Shown here one piece after another: positions 10,643 through 23,411 of a stretch of 64,000 nucleotides of DNA. The notes under the pieces are model-generated. The model ran no database searches and was not told where the DNA came from. It saw only the letters and a list, made by a program, of their open reading frames with translations. Position numbers and translations under genes: made by a program. Within the stretch, counting starts at the first letter, position 1. Each line of letters begins with the position of its first letter. The stretch covers positions 1 to 64,000 of the forward strand of contig NXFV01001381.1 in the NCBI GenBank assembly GCA_002803225.1. The letters are read 5' to 3'. The DNA is from Gamarada debralockiae. Taxonomy: Eukaryota; Ascomycota; Leotiomycetes; Helotiales; Hyphodiscaceae.

Positions 10643-12937
10643 ACTTCTTTGAGTAACTACGAAGCCGCAGGTAGAAACGAGAGAGGATGGATTGCGGGAG
10701 CCGTTCACCTACATTCATACCGTACTTGTCACAAGTACAGAGTTGAGTGATGACCAAGGCCTTCTCGACAATCCCAGTCAGATCAACTCTCAGATGCCCT
10801 CAATCACCCCAACAAATCCATTCCAAGAGTTCAATGTATTCTTCGCCATTGGGATCAAGCTGATCCAAAAAATTTTGTCGCTATCCTGACAAAGCTAATT
10901 CCTGCCACCTTGAGTTTTGTTGCTAGCTTTCGTGATCTTGGGGAATTCAACGTTCCAACATCGTCCAACCGACTCATCAGATCCTGATCTACACCAGGCT
11001 CTCTCCTCTGTAGTCAGAGCTGTCATAGAATCCGGTTCTCAAGCTAAGATGCGATAGTAAACGGCATAGTTACTCATTTGACCCAACATACGGCCAACCC
11101 TTCGTCGAGCCTCTTAGTCAAACTCTATCGCATGTCAGTGTTTGGGAGTGCTCGGAATGGCCTTTTTGAAGGCCCCGTGAACGTCTGAAAGTGGACTAAA
11201 CCCGATAGTATCTATGAGAAGAAGACTGGATATTGGGAATCTACTGTAGATGCAGTGACGGACGGGCAATGGTCGGACAGGAGGAATCTTAAATTGCTAG
11301 TTCATGGTCTCACGCAGGAGGAAAAGAACACGTCATCTGACCGAGAAAAACGATAAAAGTTAGCCGTTGAAAAGGGCCTATTGGGCCTGTAGTCAACATG
11401 GTACCGAACGAGATGAGGTCTAAAGCCTCGCACAGCCAAGTTTTCTCGGAGATGGTAGTCTCCGGGCCGCATGGGCCCTTGATGAAGTCTTAGACACGTG
11501 GGCAGCGAATGATAAGATGGTCAATTGAGACTGAGCGGGAAAGGAACAAAGAAAAAATGTAGTCTTCCGTTAAATCAACCTTCCTCTGCTACTATCAAAA
11601 ACTCCTTCGCTATCCTCATATTCTCCTCCCTCGCCTCATCCTTCAGGTTGCTAGATCAGTGTCTGTACTCAGCCACGAATGGTAGGTCTCCTCAGGTGCA
11701 TAGTGTCGACTCATATGGCGGTGAAATCCCAGCTGCCATCAATAGCACTGTACAAATCTTGGAGTCAGCATTTACTCAGTAATGGAAGGATCCGAAGAGA
11801 AAAGAAGGGAGCAGGGTTGCCCAGTTCCGACATCACCTTCTATTCGAAAATGGTCTCTTCCGGAGCTGATGTCGGGAGTAGAGCGCACTGAATCCCACCG
11901 TCGGAATGAATGTACATACTGGCCATGGTAGGATCGACACCTTGGATAATTCCATCGTCATTGTCCTCGTACATGCAGTTGCAGTACATTGACCAACATT
12001 CATTTGTAAAGATCGAGAGACTCGTGATATCAATGTCGTCACAAGGCTCGAGGTTTGCAATATCGAAGGACTCTTCGCTCGGGAATGACATTGTTAGCAA
12101 GGTGAAACCAATTTGTTCCCAATACCAGAGAATGCAATTCTCTACAAAAAAGGAGAATGTAGCTTTGTATGCCACAAGGAAAACTGCAACTTTCTGTAGC
12201 AAAAGAGACAACTTTTTACAAAGAAGGAAAATGCCCGAAGTGTGACAAACTTTCTACCTGTATTTCTCCATTTTAGGATACAAAGCATCTCGGATAAGGA
12301 TAATTATGTGATATCTAGGCGAGAATTCAGAACTGCTGTGTATTCGAAACATAATGAAGCAAGAATGATTTAACACAACAAAACAACCTACCTCCCAACC
12401 ACCTCCCCAAACATTTCCTGCAATGGTAACGTCGACACCCTCGTTGCCACTTTACCACATTTAAAACTTGCAACAGTAGCCACATGTGCATACAATATTT
12501 CATCTTTTTCCGTGTGGGTCCAACATGGCTAATTTATCTGTCCAAGAACTATCCTGGGCTCGAGTCCGCTGCACTCGTCTTAGTCAATCTAGAACTCTGC
12601 TGTTGGCCCCTCTCTCATAGCTCTCGTCTCTCTCACAGAACTTTCGAGCCCTAAGCCAACCTTCGAGTAGGGGTCACAGTGATGTTCATTTCCACTTTGC
12701 ATGCTTACTCATACTTGGCTACATCTCTTCCACTTGGCATTGCTTGTTTCTTCCCAGAAACCGATTCCGATGCGTGATATGTTGTTTGCATGGGGCGTGG
12801 CCGGGAGTTGAGTTGAGATACCGCTGTATGCTAGGTAGGCCGGACCTATCGATCCGAGCTGGGGGAGCAACCAAAACAAATTTAAAAGTGGTATTTCAAG
12901 AGCTCAGTGTCACATGATCATAACCAAGGACACTTTT
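10643..12937. other. 2.3 kb without a supported gene
   Basis: The best open frame is minus 12091-11840 (83 aa from ATG), with a Cys cluster (ECWSMYCNCMYED) and a later Cys. It could be a remnant of a small Cys-containing protein, but no signal peptide or start context supports it. The rest shows no domain, repeat or tRNA. Confidence 0.3.
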
Positions 12938-12957
12938 CACGTGAGACTGACCACGTG
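12938..12957. promoter_or_regulatory. paired CACGTG palindromes
   Basis: Two exact CACGTG hexamers start at 12938 and 12952, 14 bp apart. CACGTG is the E-box core bound by fungal bHLH factors. About 350 bp downstream (plus) a possible small spliced frame begins at ATG 13309 with a good GTAAGT donor, but I could not extend it to a convincing protein. Confidence 0.3.
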
Positions 12958-15900
12958 ATAGATTTGCGTTTCCTTCAAACATCGGATATCTATGTCAAAA
13001 AGTAACAGCTCGTCATCATCTAGTCCGACAGCTGACAGTCGTCATACCAAGCAGCTTACAAGCTGAGCCAGCCTACTTACAGCCGTTTTGCGCTTCTCGA
13101 AGACTCAACGCAGTCAGCTTCGGTGATGTCCGTTGAGATACGCCGAGGACCGAGATACACATCATCACTGAACTTTTCTAGAATCTTTGGCTTACGAGAT
13201 GATAAGCTTAAAGCTAATGCCAAGAGGCATGATGATGAATGGCACGAGAAATTTGTGAGCTGATCAATTGTTTCGTTCTGCTAGAGAGCGGACCGTACCG
13301 CGACGAGATGGAGACTTCTCCGGCATCATCGACCGAGAAGAACAACATCAACAGTAGGGGTAAGTGTGCATGAGGTGAAAGCAATGAAAAAAAAATTGAT
13401 CAGGATACGTCTTTAGTTGTGTTGCGAAAACGTAAGATCAACTATCTTATGACCACTTTTCACGAGATTTGTACACATCTCCCTCGATACGATGTGGTAT
13501 CCACGAGTATCGGTACTTCCACGTCACCAGAGTTTCAGTACGACCGTATGAACACTTGAAGTAACGATACACAGCGCGGGATGCTTTCCTGGGACCAGTA
13601 GATTTCTTGTGCTGCCTGAGAGCTGAAAGGTCGCCTTGCATCATTAGAATAACTGGCCGGATAAACACGCGAATGAAAATCTTTTAAACAAAGTGACGAA
13701 TGAAGAGAAAACGCAACCATCCGGTGTCGGTTCTCTGCGTGCGGGGTGCATTTTCAGCAAATATGTGAGAAATGATGAATCCGGTTTAAATTTGTGAGAA
13801 GGCTTGCCAGTTGAATGGGGGCTCTAGAGAGAAGACGTTGGGCAGCAACGAGGCTTCACAAGGCATTCTCACGTTGAGGCCGCAGCCGTGCGGGTGAATA
13901 AGGATTCTTACCCATCGGGAAGATTAGGATGCAGCCTTGAGCCGAGCTACGAAGACTTCCTTCAAGGACGAGCTCCACCGGAAACAGGTGACTTGAAACT
14001 CTTTTCTCCATGAAACAGGTGCGGGATGAGGAGATTAGTGCTGCGAATGAGAATTTTTCGTGGAGAAAAAAACTTGCGATTAAAGTAAAATAATAAACCG
14101 TGGATTGCCATGTACCCCGCGAATGGCAGCGGATCTGTTTTGACTTGCATGATTAGTCCTCCCACATCAGCTGGGATATTTGGCGAACCACGACAGGCGC
14201 TGCAGAAGAAGGTCCGCGGCCACTGAGATGGCTGGGTGGCCTTCCAATGGGTCACCAGCGTTCCGAAGGAGGATCACACAACATAATAAGGCAAATCTTG
14301 GGTCCCAGCTTTGGATGGGTGAGATCTAATCGCCTTCTGGCGGTGAGACATCTTGACTAGGGTCATCGAGTATCGTGTGAACAGTTTAATGTTTCTAACG
14401 ATTCCTTGAATTGGCTTCAATGGTCTCGATATTGATGATCTGAATGCCCGGTCACAATGCGATAACTGTATGCATCGGGCGAGCCTCGTGAAAGTATCTG
14501 AAAATGCCTTGCCCAGCCGGGCAATGGAACGGCAAAACACGTGCTGCGATACGTCCGCGGTATATTGACCCCAGTGCCGAGGGACGAGTAAGATGATGCC
14601 ACAAGAATGGGCAGCATTAACCTGCAGCCTCGTCGACCATACGGAGATGGTGATGTCTTCAATTCGTCGCCATCGCCCCAACTGCCACAAGTATCGGGGT
14701 CGAGGCTTTTTTGAGAAGGATTTTGGTCTTGACTGTTATTGCAGGGCGGTGCTGGAAGTATCAACCTTGTGGGAAGCAATTATTTGACTTCTCCAGGCTT
14801 GTCATGTGCTGCGGACGGGTCATCCAATAAAGAGCCGAGGCAGCCAGGAGTATGAAACACTTGCCACGATGATGGGCTGTGAAACCAAAGGTGCAAAATT
14901 CGATATTTCCAGGGGAACAAAGTCAAAAGATACATACCACGTGAAGAAGCGCTGGAACATCTCAAGATTCTTGAGATGTCACCCTCCCAAAACTTTTTGT
15001 GGAGGGGTAAGGGCTGCCCACCTATGATGGGATCTGGATAGATCTGAGTACTTGACTCGAGGAGTGACGGACCTCGCATGCAGGCGCGCGGGCACCATGC
15101 GCCGCCAATTGGGGTCTATATTTGGCCACCATCACCTGAAGAGCTGTAAGCAGAATAATGTCAAGCCTCTCCCATTTTAACAGTGAAAAATGCTATTCGT
15201 GAGTCGTAATTGAGGCTGGCTGTGGGCGCGAAGGAAGATACCTTTTCAGATGACTGTCTTGAATGACTGAGACTTGGGCCGCAACGAGGCATACCAGAAA
15301 GGAAGGCTTGTCGTCAACGAATTGCCTTTGGTGGGAGTTGTTCTTGGGCTATGTAACACAATCGTACCGCTCATCGAAAACTGAGAGGATATCGCGTGCC
15401 GAACGCGTAGCACAGAGCTATCTTCATGCTGTAGCTCGATGCTGAGTTACGGCGATTGGAAGATAGTTTTCCTTGATCGGCAACATCGGCCAGCATCACA
15501 AAACTTTTTCTTGGATTTCGTCACCTATCGGGGAGAAATCACAGCCCGGCGCACCAAATTAAAGGCGAGAACGAGCTGCGAACTCCTGCGAGTGGTTGAA
15601 CGGATGCGGGATGGACCAACGGCGCTGAAGATCAGTGGCCGCACACAGAGTTGTGCGTAACAATCCGCTCCCACAGGAAGAGTGGGAATTTGGGAAGGGG
15701 TGGCAGAGGTGTGGCAGACAGCATGCGACCCCCATGCCCAGAAGATCTGGAATTCTGGGTGGCGCGCTGTCATGGTAAGCAAGCCCCTGTAACAGTTTTT
15801 GAGATTCTGTACGGCGCTTTCCTGGGCCACCTCCCTGGGCTTCCGCACTTTTCCGCCAAGCAAATATGAAAGTATCTATCACTCCCTCACATCCTCTCTC

Positions 15901-16267
15901 GCTCCGACAAACATCCCACTTCGCTGTTCGCCATCTCTTTGTTGGACCGAATCATTATCAATCTTCATTCTCATTGTACACTTTTAATTCTCTCACCTAC
16001 AGCGAATATTAATGCTAATCCACACCACAAACCTCCACGTTGATGCGCCACTCATATCAAAGGACCCAAATCATCGCCATGTCAAGTTCAAGTACCGGAG
16101 TGGACCATTGTTGAGTGATTTTTCTGTCGAAAGGTTTTAAAAGTCATCTGTCATTCATCTTTGAACATTCATATACCCCCCTCCGACATTCACACTGGAT
16201 CGCCTTGAATCACTCACCCCTTCACAACACGATACACCATAATACCAACTCGACATTCTACTCAACT
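12958..16267. other. 3.3 kb mostly non-coding; 5' flank of the 16268 gene
   Basis: Many open frames of 60-140 codons lie on both strands and overlap each other; none has a recognisable motif. A CT-rich stretch at about 15880-16260 is typical of a fungal promoter/5' leader for the gene starting at 16268. No RNA gene or clear transposon was seen. Confidence 0.35.
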
Positions 16268-17715
16268 ATGGAAAGACACAACACCTACCACAGCACGAGT
16301 AGCGATGGCTCTCATTACAGTTACGATACTCAAGACTCGAGGAGTACAGCCCCAACATCCATTCACAGTCCGAGACCCTCACTCCACCAATATGCAACGG
16401 ACCGACCCATCTACTCGGCGAAACCCAACTACGACATCTCCCCAGCCACGACATACTACCCTCGATCATCAACAGAGACGTACGCTTCGACAACCGCTTC
16501 CCAGGATGACTTGGTCGAAGAACCCGAAAGTTATGACCCTGAGTACGAGGTGCCGGAATATACATACAGGGAGGAAGTGGAGTCGAACCTGAGACCCTCA
16601 ACACCTTCGGACTTCGCGGACTTCTTCCCCTCTTCAAGACGAATGTACATTCGCCACGACGACACGACGTACGATGGAAACATGAACTTAAGGGTCGACA
16701 CTGAGGATCCTTTCAGCCGCAAGAAGTCCATCGTGCAGTTGTTCCACATGCGTATGCACGATCTCAAGAAGATGGAGTTCTCTCTCAGACGTTACGAGCG
16801 ATCATCTGGGCGGGAAGTCTGCAACTCGAAACGAAAGCTCGTCAAAGCACCAGCCGAACGAAGACCTGCTCTGACACGATCCGTGAGCAACGCCTTGTCC
16901 AATATGCGAGGAGGAAAGCCAGAGTTCAAGAGGACGAACTCTGGGCTGTCCACCCATAGCTCGAAGAGCTCAAAGAGTTCTAAGAGTTCAAAGGCTATTA
17001 AGAGACAAGATAGCGGCTATGGTTCATCCAACGAAGAGGACAATGATGGTGGGTACTTCATGTCAGAGAAGAGCTCCGAGGCACAAGTACCTACCAACAT
17101 CACCAAGCTTGAGTTCTCGAACTACGCCCAGGTCGAGATCAAACGTCGAGGTGCCAAGTCATCGAAGCGTTATGAATTCGAATACTGGGGTCACACATAC
17201 ACTTGGAAGCGAGTAACTGAGAAGGATGGCGAAGGAAAGGCGGTATCATATCATCTCTTCAGGAACGATGGCGGCGCTGCTGTTGCCCACATCGTCCCTG
17301 AGATGCAATCACCATCTCAGATGCGTGCTGAAAAGGCTGCCGGGGGATGGGTGCCTCCGTGCTCAATGTGGATCAGCGATAAGAGCGTGTTGGAGGCAAT
17401 CACTGATGTTGCCGAGTAAGTTAAATATATATCGATACCTCCCCTACACCTTCTAACATTCTATCCAGCGTAATCGTCGCCACTGGCCTCATCGCTCTCA
17501 TCGACGACTGCATCAAGCGTCAGTTCCAGTCGAAGAACAAGCACACCCACCAAGTCAGCCTCCCACTCACACAAGTGAAGATGGACATGGAGTTTGTCGG
17601 ACCAAAGGCGATGGTCGAGCACATGTTCAAGCGCCGCAACTCAGGAGGATCAACGAAGGAGAGGGAACAGCGTGGATCACCACTTAGATTTGCTCAACCC
17701 GTCGCAGCATATTAG
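16268..17715 (+). CDS. conserved-looking fungal protein, unknown function
   Basis: Two exons: 16268-17415 and 17469-17715. The intron has GTAAGT...CTAAC...CCAG and frame is kept, giving 464 aa. The start is the first ATG (MERHNTYHSTSSDG). Upstream in-frame sequence has no ATG and reads like leader. The N-terminal ~130 residues are Ser/Thr/Tyr-rich and disordered. The middle is basic, with a Ser-Lys repeat (SSKSSKSSKSSK) at about residues 240-250. The C-terminal third is folded in appearance (YEFEYWGHTYTWKR, CSMWISDKSVLEAITDVAD, VIATGLIALIDDCIKR). No enzyme motif or membrane segment is visible. I do not recognise a named family, though the C-terminal pattern is like widespread uncharacterised ascomycete proteins. 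Confidence 0.75.
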
Positions 17716-18734
17716 CTCCGGGCTCGTTTCTGTTATCGCCAGTCAAGGTATATTTCATTAGACACATTATCACAGCACGACGAACCTCACAGTGGTCGTC
17801 GGTGGGCATTTGGGACGGAGCAAGCAGGACCTGCGCGTTGCAGGGAGTATATATACACATACGTGGACGGGATGTCTACTGGGCACCATTTGGGCTGGAC
17901 ATGGCATGGCATGGCATCTATGGGCGTTGGGTACTTTGGCTAGCCATGGATATGTTCACGACAGGATGATACTCGACATCTCACGATGGTCATGCGTTAT
18001 GACTTTCTACTCTGTTCTTTACATATCATTGCACATACAATTTTAATGCATGAACAATCTATGATGTACCACTCGGTGTTCTGATTTCAGCTTGCGATGA
18101 TCAACAACTGATTCTGGTCCTGACGGCTAGTAGCCGTTGCCCTGTTGACGTGAGCTTGTCGCCCAGGTGTATGGTCCCCCCGTCCCCCCTGAGAGTTGTC
18201 ACGCCCGAGTTGGCCCAACCTCTGGGGTTGGGTTGCAACAAGGTGTCATCATGTGATCGACCATACGCCCATCATGTGTTAAGTCCCTCGAGCAAGACTC
18301 GCTAACCTAGCATCTCATGTTCCTATCTCTATTCCACCATCTCCTCTCAACAAAAAGTCTCCGCCATCGGTACTGACATGCATCCTCCACACCTTCCTCT
18401 CAACATTCTTACCCTCTCCGTCATCCTTGCCCTCTCACCCGTCCCTCCACCCGTCCCTCCAGACCCAAAAACCTACAAGTGTACAATACTTAGTCAGCCT
18501 TAAGATCTTGAGCCTTCACATTCGACCACTGAATAAGGAAAACTGGGCATCCCGTCCGTCCCGCCATACACAAGCTTATATCGATAAATTAGTAGCTGTG
18601 TGGGTGATTATTAGTCTGCTTTTGGCGTTGCATGTTTTGGTTGTTTCTTTCTTGTATTTTGCGCGTCCTGACTCCCGACCCCCGAGTAGGTTGTAAGGAG
18701 TGGAGGGGTAGTGGATGGTGGGATGGAAGGGAAG

Positions 18735-18790
18735 CAAGGGGAAGAAGTCAAGGGGAAGAAGTCAAGGGGAAGAAGTCAAGGGGAAGAAGT
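18735..18790 (+). repeat. 14-bp tandem repeat, four exact copies
   Basis: The unit CAAGGGGAAGAAGT is repeated four times without change (starts at 18735, 18749, 18763 and 18777). It is purine-rich on the plus strand. The copies are directly abutting, so it is a minisatellite and not a CRISPR array. Confidence 0.95.
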
Positions 18791-19045
18791 CAAGGCGATT
18801 GGTCAATGCTGGCAAAGTTTCGTGATAAGGCTTGTGGGCTATGCCAGCGTATGCTACGCGGCTAGCAAACACATTTACAGTCTATTTTATTTGAGTAAGT
18901 GGGCGTTCAATGAACGGAGCTGAAAGGAAGTGGATGGAAAGCCTTCGCAAATGCGTTGAAGCTCAAGTGAGAGAATTTGGTGTCGATTTCCTTGGACGAA
19001 TTTTCTATGGGAAGATTAAGTGAAGAGCGTGTAGAGTTAGGAATT

Positions 19046-19100
19046 CAAATAGACCATTTTCTCCCATTTGGATTTTGTATAGTGCACTTTCGAATGGGAG
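19046..19100 (+). repeat. diverged direct repeat, copy A
   Basis: The segment around CATTTGGATTTTGTATAGTG matches copy B at 19848-19903 with substitutions (for example GTTTGGATTTTGCTTAGTG), in the same orientation. Both begin with CAAA(A)TAGA and share the TTTTCT spacing. Confidence 0.55.
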
Positions 19101-19847
19101 ACTGAACAGAATTCAGTGCTTTACTTCACATCCTCCATTTATGAGATTCGACTCTTTAGACTTCTTGTATTGCCTATCCGCAGCTAGATCTGGCCAATCG
19201 TGCCTGCATGAAGTCCGATACAGCCAAATATCGTGGGACTATGTGTGATGGGACTGAGGGAGAGTACCCGGCGCTCCTATCTAAAGGGCTCTATCTAAAG
19301 GCATGAGCGGGCGGGGAATCGACCAAATCAGTGGTGATGGATGAAAAAGGAAGAGCGAAGGGATGCTGAGCTATGCTATTCCCCCCTCTGATGCAGTGGG
19401 GAACGAAACCTAGCTGCATGTAGAAGCATCAAGCAGTGCTCATTTTTGCTGTCATCCCTTTTTTCGGAACTCTGATGTATGCGGTCAACATTCTGGCATT
19501 TTGACTGATGAGCTATGGCCAGCGCAAGCCTTTGGGTCGGAAGCGTATACTTTCTGGGGAAAATAGACTCCCGGCATTGGAGACGGTGTACTCCTGGTTC
19601 ATGTACGAGTTACCTGATTGGTTTATTCTTACCAGCCTATAGCTACTTTGCTAAGACAATATCTCGGATTCTTCCCATGGTCCATTCCTGGGTCTGAAAG
19701 CTAGGTGATGGTGGGGAAGCTGCAATAGATCAATGAAAAGATCACTTCCCGAATTGGCCAGGAAGGTCAAGAACTGGTTAATGGTGTGAGCTGAACCTTC
19801 CTTTGTCGTACGTGCAAGCGAGCGAAAGGGCGAGCAGAATGGAGGGT

Positions 19848-19903
19848 CAAAATAGAGCTTTTCTGCCGTTTGGATTTTGCTTAGTGCCCGTTTGAATTGA
19901 AGA
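19848..19903 (+). repeat. diverged direct repeat, copy B
   Basis: This is the partner of copy A, about 800 bp downstream in the same orientation. It could be a remnant of a duplicated segment or of an old element's long terminal repeats; neither is proven. Confidence 0.5.
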
Positions 19904-21210
19904 TTGAGGAACGACCTTAAATCAAACGGGCCGCCACTTATCCGTCACCCAATGTGAGTGGAAGCGAAAGTTTATTCGGATGTTGCATTCGAGCCTCTAC
20001 TCGCGAGCCAAACGGGTTGTTATCTGGGCAGGTGTAGACGCAGTGTCTCAGAAGCTTCACTTCAACTCGTGGGTCTCTGCGGAGGTAATACTACCTAACT
20101 AACACTTACGAGCTGGCGGGCGTGTTTTCAGCTGATAAGTCTTTCTCACGTTGGCGAAAAACTCTATTTCGAAGAGATCTAGTTCAGTGTCTAGCGCTTC
20201 TGCGCTGTGACTCCGAAGGGAATCTGCAGTTGTTCGCGGATGAGGTATCTTGCCGAGTTGCTCACGACATTTTGGGAAAATTGGCCAAATAACCACCATA
20301 CCTGGAATCCGGTACGGTGAGAGTAGTCTTCCGTGATCGCAGGTCCACAAGCCACCCTTCCAAATGCAGATTTGGGGGGCAGTCTCTTCCAACTGCGTCT
20401 TTTTATTCTGCCTCGCTTAGAGGCTTTCTGCCGCCAGTGTGGGCCCTCCGGTCCTTCCCCATTAGGACCACAGATTCTGCAGCCTTGCGGCGCTTGGGCG
20501 TTATGCGCGTCAATATTTATTGAATGAAGCAAGGCTTTCTTGCACATGCGGATGTGGTTGGATTGGAAGAGCAAGGCTCTTTCGAACGCCCAAATGTGGT
20601 TGGGTTCCAATCGCTGGGGCTGGTGGGGTCTGGGGTCTGCCCCGCGTTTAGAAGCGAAGGGGCTCAGAATAGCCGTAAGCTGAGACCTATATTTAAGCCG
20701 AAGAAAGAGGGTGTGTAGCATCCGGGACAACATCCCGTTACGCACCAAGTTGTTGGTTATGGTGGATTTTTGATCTGTTTGAGCGGTTGCTCGCCACGAG
20801 GCGAGCAGCTAGACGGGAGAAGTCTGCTGAATTGGAAATGCGTATATTACCTTCGTGGAAATGTTCCAGTGACATTGGTGGAATATCCCTTCTAATCCGG
20901 AAACCTTCTCATAAGCTGGTAGAAGGTGTGTAGAGGTCCTGCAAGTGCGAGAAACTTTCAATACTTCATGCATGTCCACCGCTTTGTTGTCCAATTGACA
21001 AGTTGAGATGACTGTTTATTCTTTCTCTTGCAATGTTGGTGGTATGCTCAATCTCGACGATACAGATGAGGGGCATTCTGGAGTCCAAAGTTGGACTATA
21101 AAGCCTTGCGCCTGCTGTTACTCTGCCTCTGTTACATTCATGCTCTAAACTATTAGAGCTTCGAACAAGCCCTTGTAGTCCCCCGCAAGTCATCATACGT
21201 GATCGCAAGT

Positions 21211-22741
21211 ATGTTCATGATGCCGAACCGCATCCTTCTTCAGGCCATCGGAGTTGCTACTGCACTCTGCCACTTTGTGACTGCGGCACCAGCACCACCG
21301 TCCATTCCCTTCACATATAATAGCGGTCCCCCCTCGTCAAAGGCCGCAGGTGGCTTCAGCATCGACCAAGTCAAACTTCCATATACACGAACTGTCAATT
21401 ATACCAACGACTATGTTAGCACTCTTCGCAAACACAAGGCCCAAGTTCCAGCAGCAGTCTATGGCGGTGTACATTCTAGAGACTCAAATCTAGCGGAACG
21501 TCAGACTGAGAATGAGCTCACCGGGGCCGATGTTGATGGAATGCAAGTATTATGCCATTGTTCTCAGCACATAGCCATTGACCTAATTTTTTTTTAATTT
21601 TTTTAGATGGGCCTACCACATTTATGTAGGAACTCCTGCATATAGATTATACGTATGGTTCGATACAGGATCTCCCGATTTATGGGTCTTCTCGAGCGCC
21701 CTGCCAGCCGACGAAACATACAATCACTTTGTCTATACACCGTCCTCATCTTCAACTTCGCGGCTGTTTACGGGCCAGACTTGGGATCTTACCTACGGTG
21801 CCGGCACGGCATCTGGAAATGTTTATTGGGATGTGCTTACCGTGGGTACCTTTACCATTCCCGGATACCCATTGGAGGCTGCAACATACGTTTCCGCAGA
21901 TTTTTATGGCGCTTCTGGCATTGATGGGATTTTCGGCTTCGACAGGAATTTTCAGCTCACTCAAACACAAGCCGAGCCTCCGTGGTTAACCTTTTATAAT
22001 CTTTATCCTACGTTCATGTATTTTGGTAATTCTTTTTACGACAGTAAGTTTAATCCACCTTGCTAAGTTGAACGTCGGTCTCCTCTGCTCCGAAAGCAAC
22101 ATTCAATACCTCCGATCTAGAAAAGACCGGAATCATCATCCGCACTCGAGAATTATTCTCAAAAGTATCGTCAGATAAACTGACTTCTCTTACTAGTAAC
22201 CCTGTTTACTGTAAATCATCAGAATGCTGGAGGCGGGACTTGGACTTTCGCCACTATCGATTCAACCCAATACACCGGAACCATTTCTTACACTCCCGCT
22301 TTCTCGGGACCTTACGATTACCTTTGGTGGATGAACATAACCGGCTACGCAGTGGGAACCGGTTCCACAACTACCCTTGCCCTTAGCATCATCCTCGATA
22401 CGGGCAGTTACGTAGCAATCCTCCCGACATCAGTCGCCTCAGCGTATTGGTCGCATGTCACTGGGTCCGAACTCTACAACGGCCAATATGTCTTTCCTTG
22501 CACAAGTACACTTCCTGACTTTCATATCACCTTGCAAGGCGGATATATTGCTGTGATTCATGGGGCTTATATCAATGCTGGGAGTATTACCAGCTACGTG
22601 CCGTCATCGTCATATTGCTATGGAATGATACAGCCTACTACAGGCAACGCGGTCTTCGGAGCTTCGTTCTTTGAGAGCTTGTTTGTTGTTTTCGATTACG
22701 CCAATTCTAGGATTGGAGTTGCGACGAAGACTTTGACTTGA
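21211..22741 (+). CDS. secreted pepsin-like aspartic protease (A1)
   Basis: Three exons: 21211-21542, 21607-22043 and 22197-22741; 437 aa. Intron 1 appears to use a GC donor (GCAAGT) because only that choice keeps frame into WAYHIYVGTP. Intron 2 is GTAAGT...TACTAG. The N-terminus has a hydrophobic signal peptide (ILLQAIGVATALCHF...APAPP), then a propeptide of about 100 residues. The two catalytic aspartates are visible in VWFDTGSPDLW and IILDTGSYVAILP, and DGIFGF precedes the linker to LFTVNHQNAGGGTW. The C-terminal VFGASFFESLFVVFDYANSRIGVA is the usual last block. The family consists of secreted endopeptidases active at acid pH. Length and layout are normal. It has no operon-like neighbours. 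Confidence 0.88.
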
Positions 22742-23411
22742 GTGAAGGATTTTGGTGTCATAGGATCGTGGAACAATTTTCGAGGGTCTGTTTTCATTGG
22801 ATATTGCACAGGAATTTCCATGACTCGGCTATGCTCAATGGGACGGTTTGAATACCTGCTGCAGTCAGGTTTTCTTTTCCCTATTTTCTCATGCTAGGGA
22901 AGGCAACAAGAATTCGGAATGAGAAACAGATCACAGTTCTTCTACTGTATATGTGTCTACACCTCGTTTTAACGTCCATATATCATCTGCGTGCTGAAAG
23001 AGGAAACGACGTTGGAGCATCAAACTCCTTCACAGCACGAGTTACTGCTTGATAGCTTGTTGAATGGCACTATCAATCTATCCCGCCAACCTTCTGACCA
23101 TCCGCACTAGCGAAGACGGTACTCCCATGAGATTTCTGCAGTGCATCAAAATATTGACTTGCGTCATTGATAGAAAGTGGTAGGTCCCGTTTGCAAATTC
23201 GTACACTGCCCAATTGTGGCACACCTTGTATTTGTAGTTGTTTTCTATTAAGATTCAATAGATCCAAACTTACCATCAGATCATCCTGTGCTACGCCAGA
23301 AGATCTCTTTCCTACTGATTGTGTCAAGATGAGCTGCCTTTCGCATTGAACTGAAATCAAGGGAGAGCCACCGAGTCATACCCATTCCCATCCTTCTCAA
23401 ATCACCTGCTT
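22742..23411. other. intergenic
   Basis: These are 3' flanks of the protease gene and of the minus-strand pseudogene. No gene seen. Confidence 0.4.

Larger units (their letters stand above)
17716..21210. other. 3.5 kb intergenic with repeats, no supported gene
   Basis: This contains a 14-bp tandem repeat (18735-18790), a diverged duplicated segment (19046 and 19848) and an unassigned minus-strand frame at 20748-20191 (185 codons, Arg/Pro-rich) in a GC-richer block that may be a transposon remnant. No gene is supported. The last few hundred bases are the promoter of the protease at 21211. Confidence 0.4.

Noticed and set aside
13309..13562. Small spliced gene with two good donors
   Set aside because: It gives only about 30-40 residues with no similarity I know; left as a note only.
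18721..18800. CRISPR array
   Set aside because: The units abut without spacers, and the genome is eukaryotic.
20191..20748. A 185-codon minus-strand gene
   Set aside because: Arg/Pro-rich, no domain, no splice or start context; at most a transposon remnant.
22044..22196. An extra exon inside protease intron 2 (an open frame starting around 22099)
   Set aside because: Adding it breaks the frame into LFTVNHQNAGG; the single 153-bp intron gives the normal family length.
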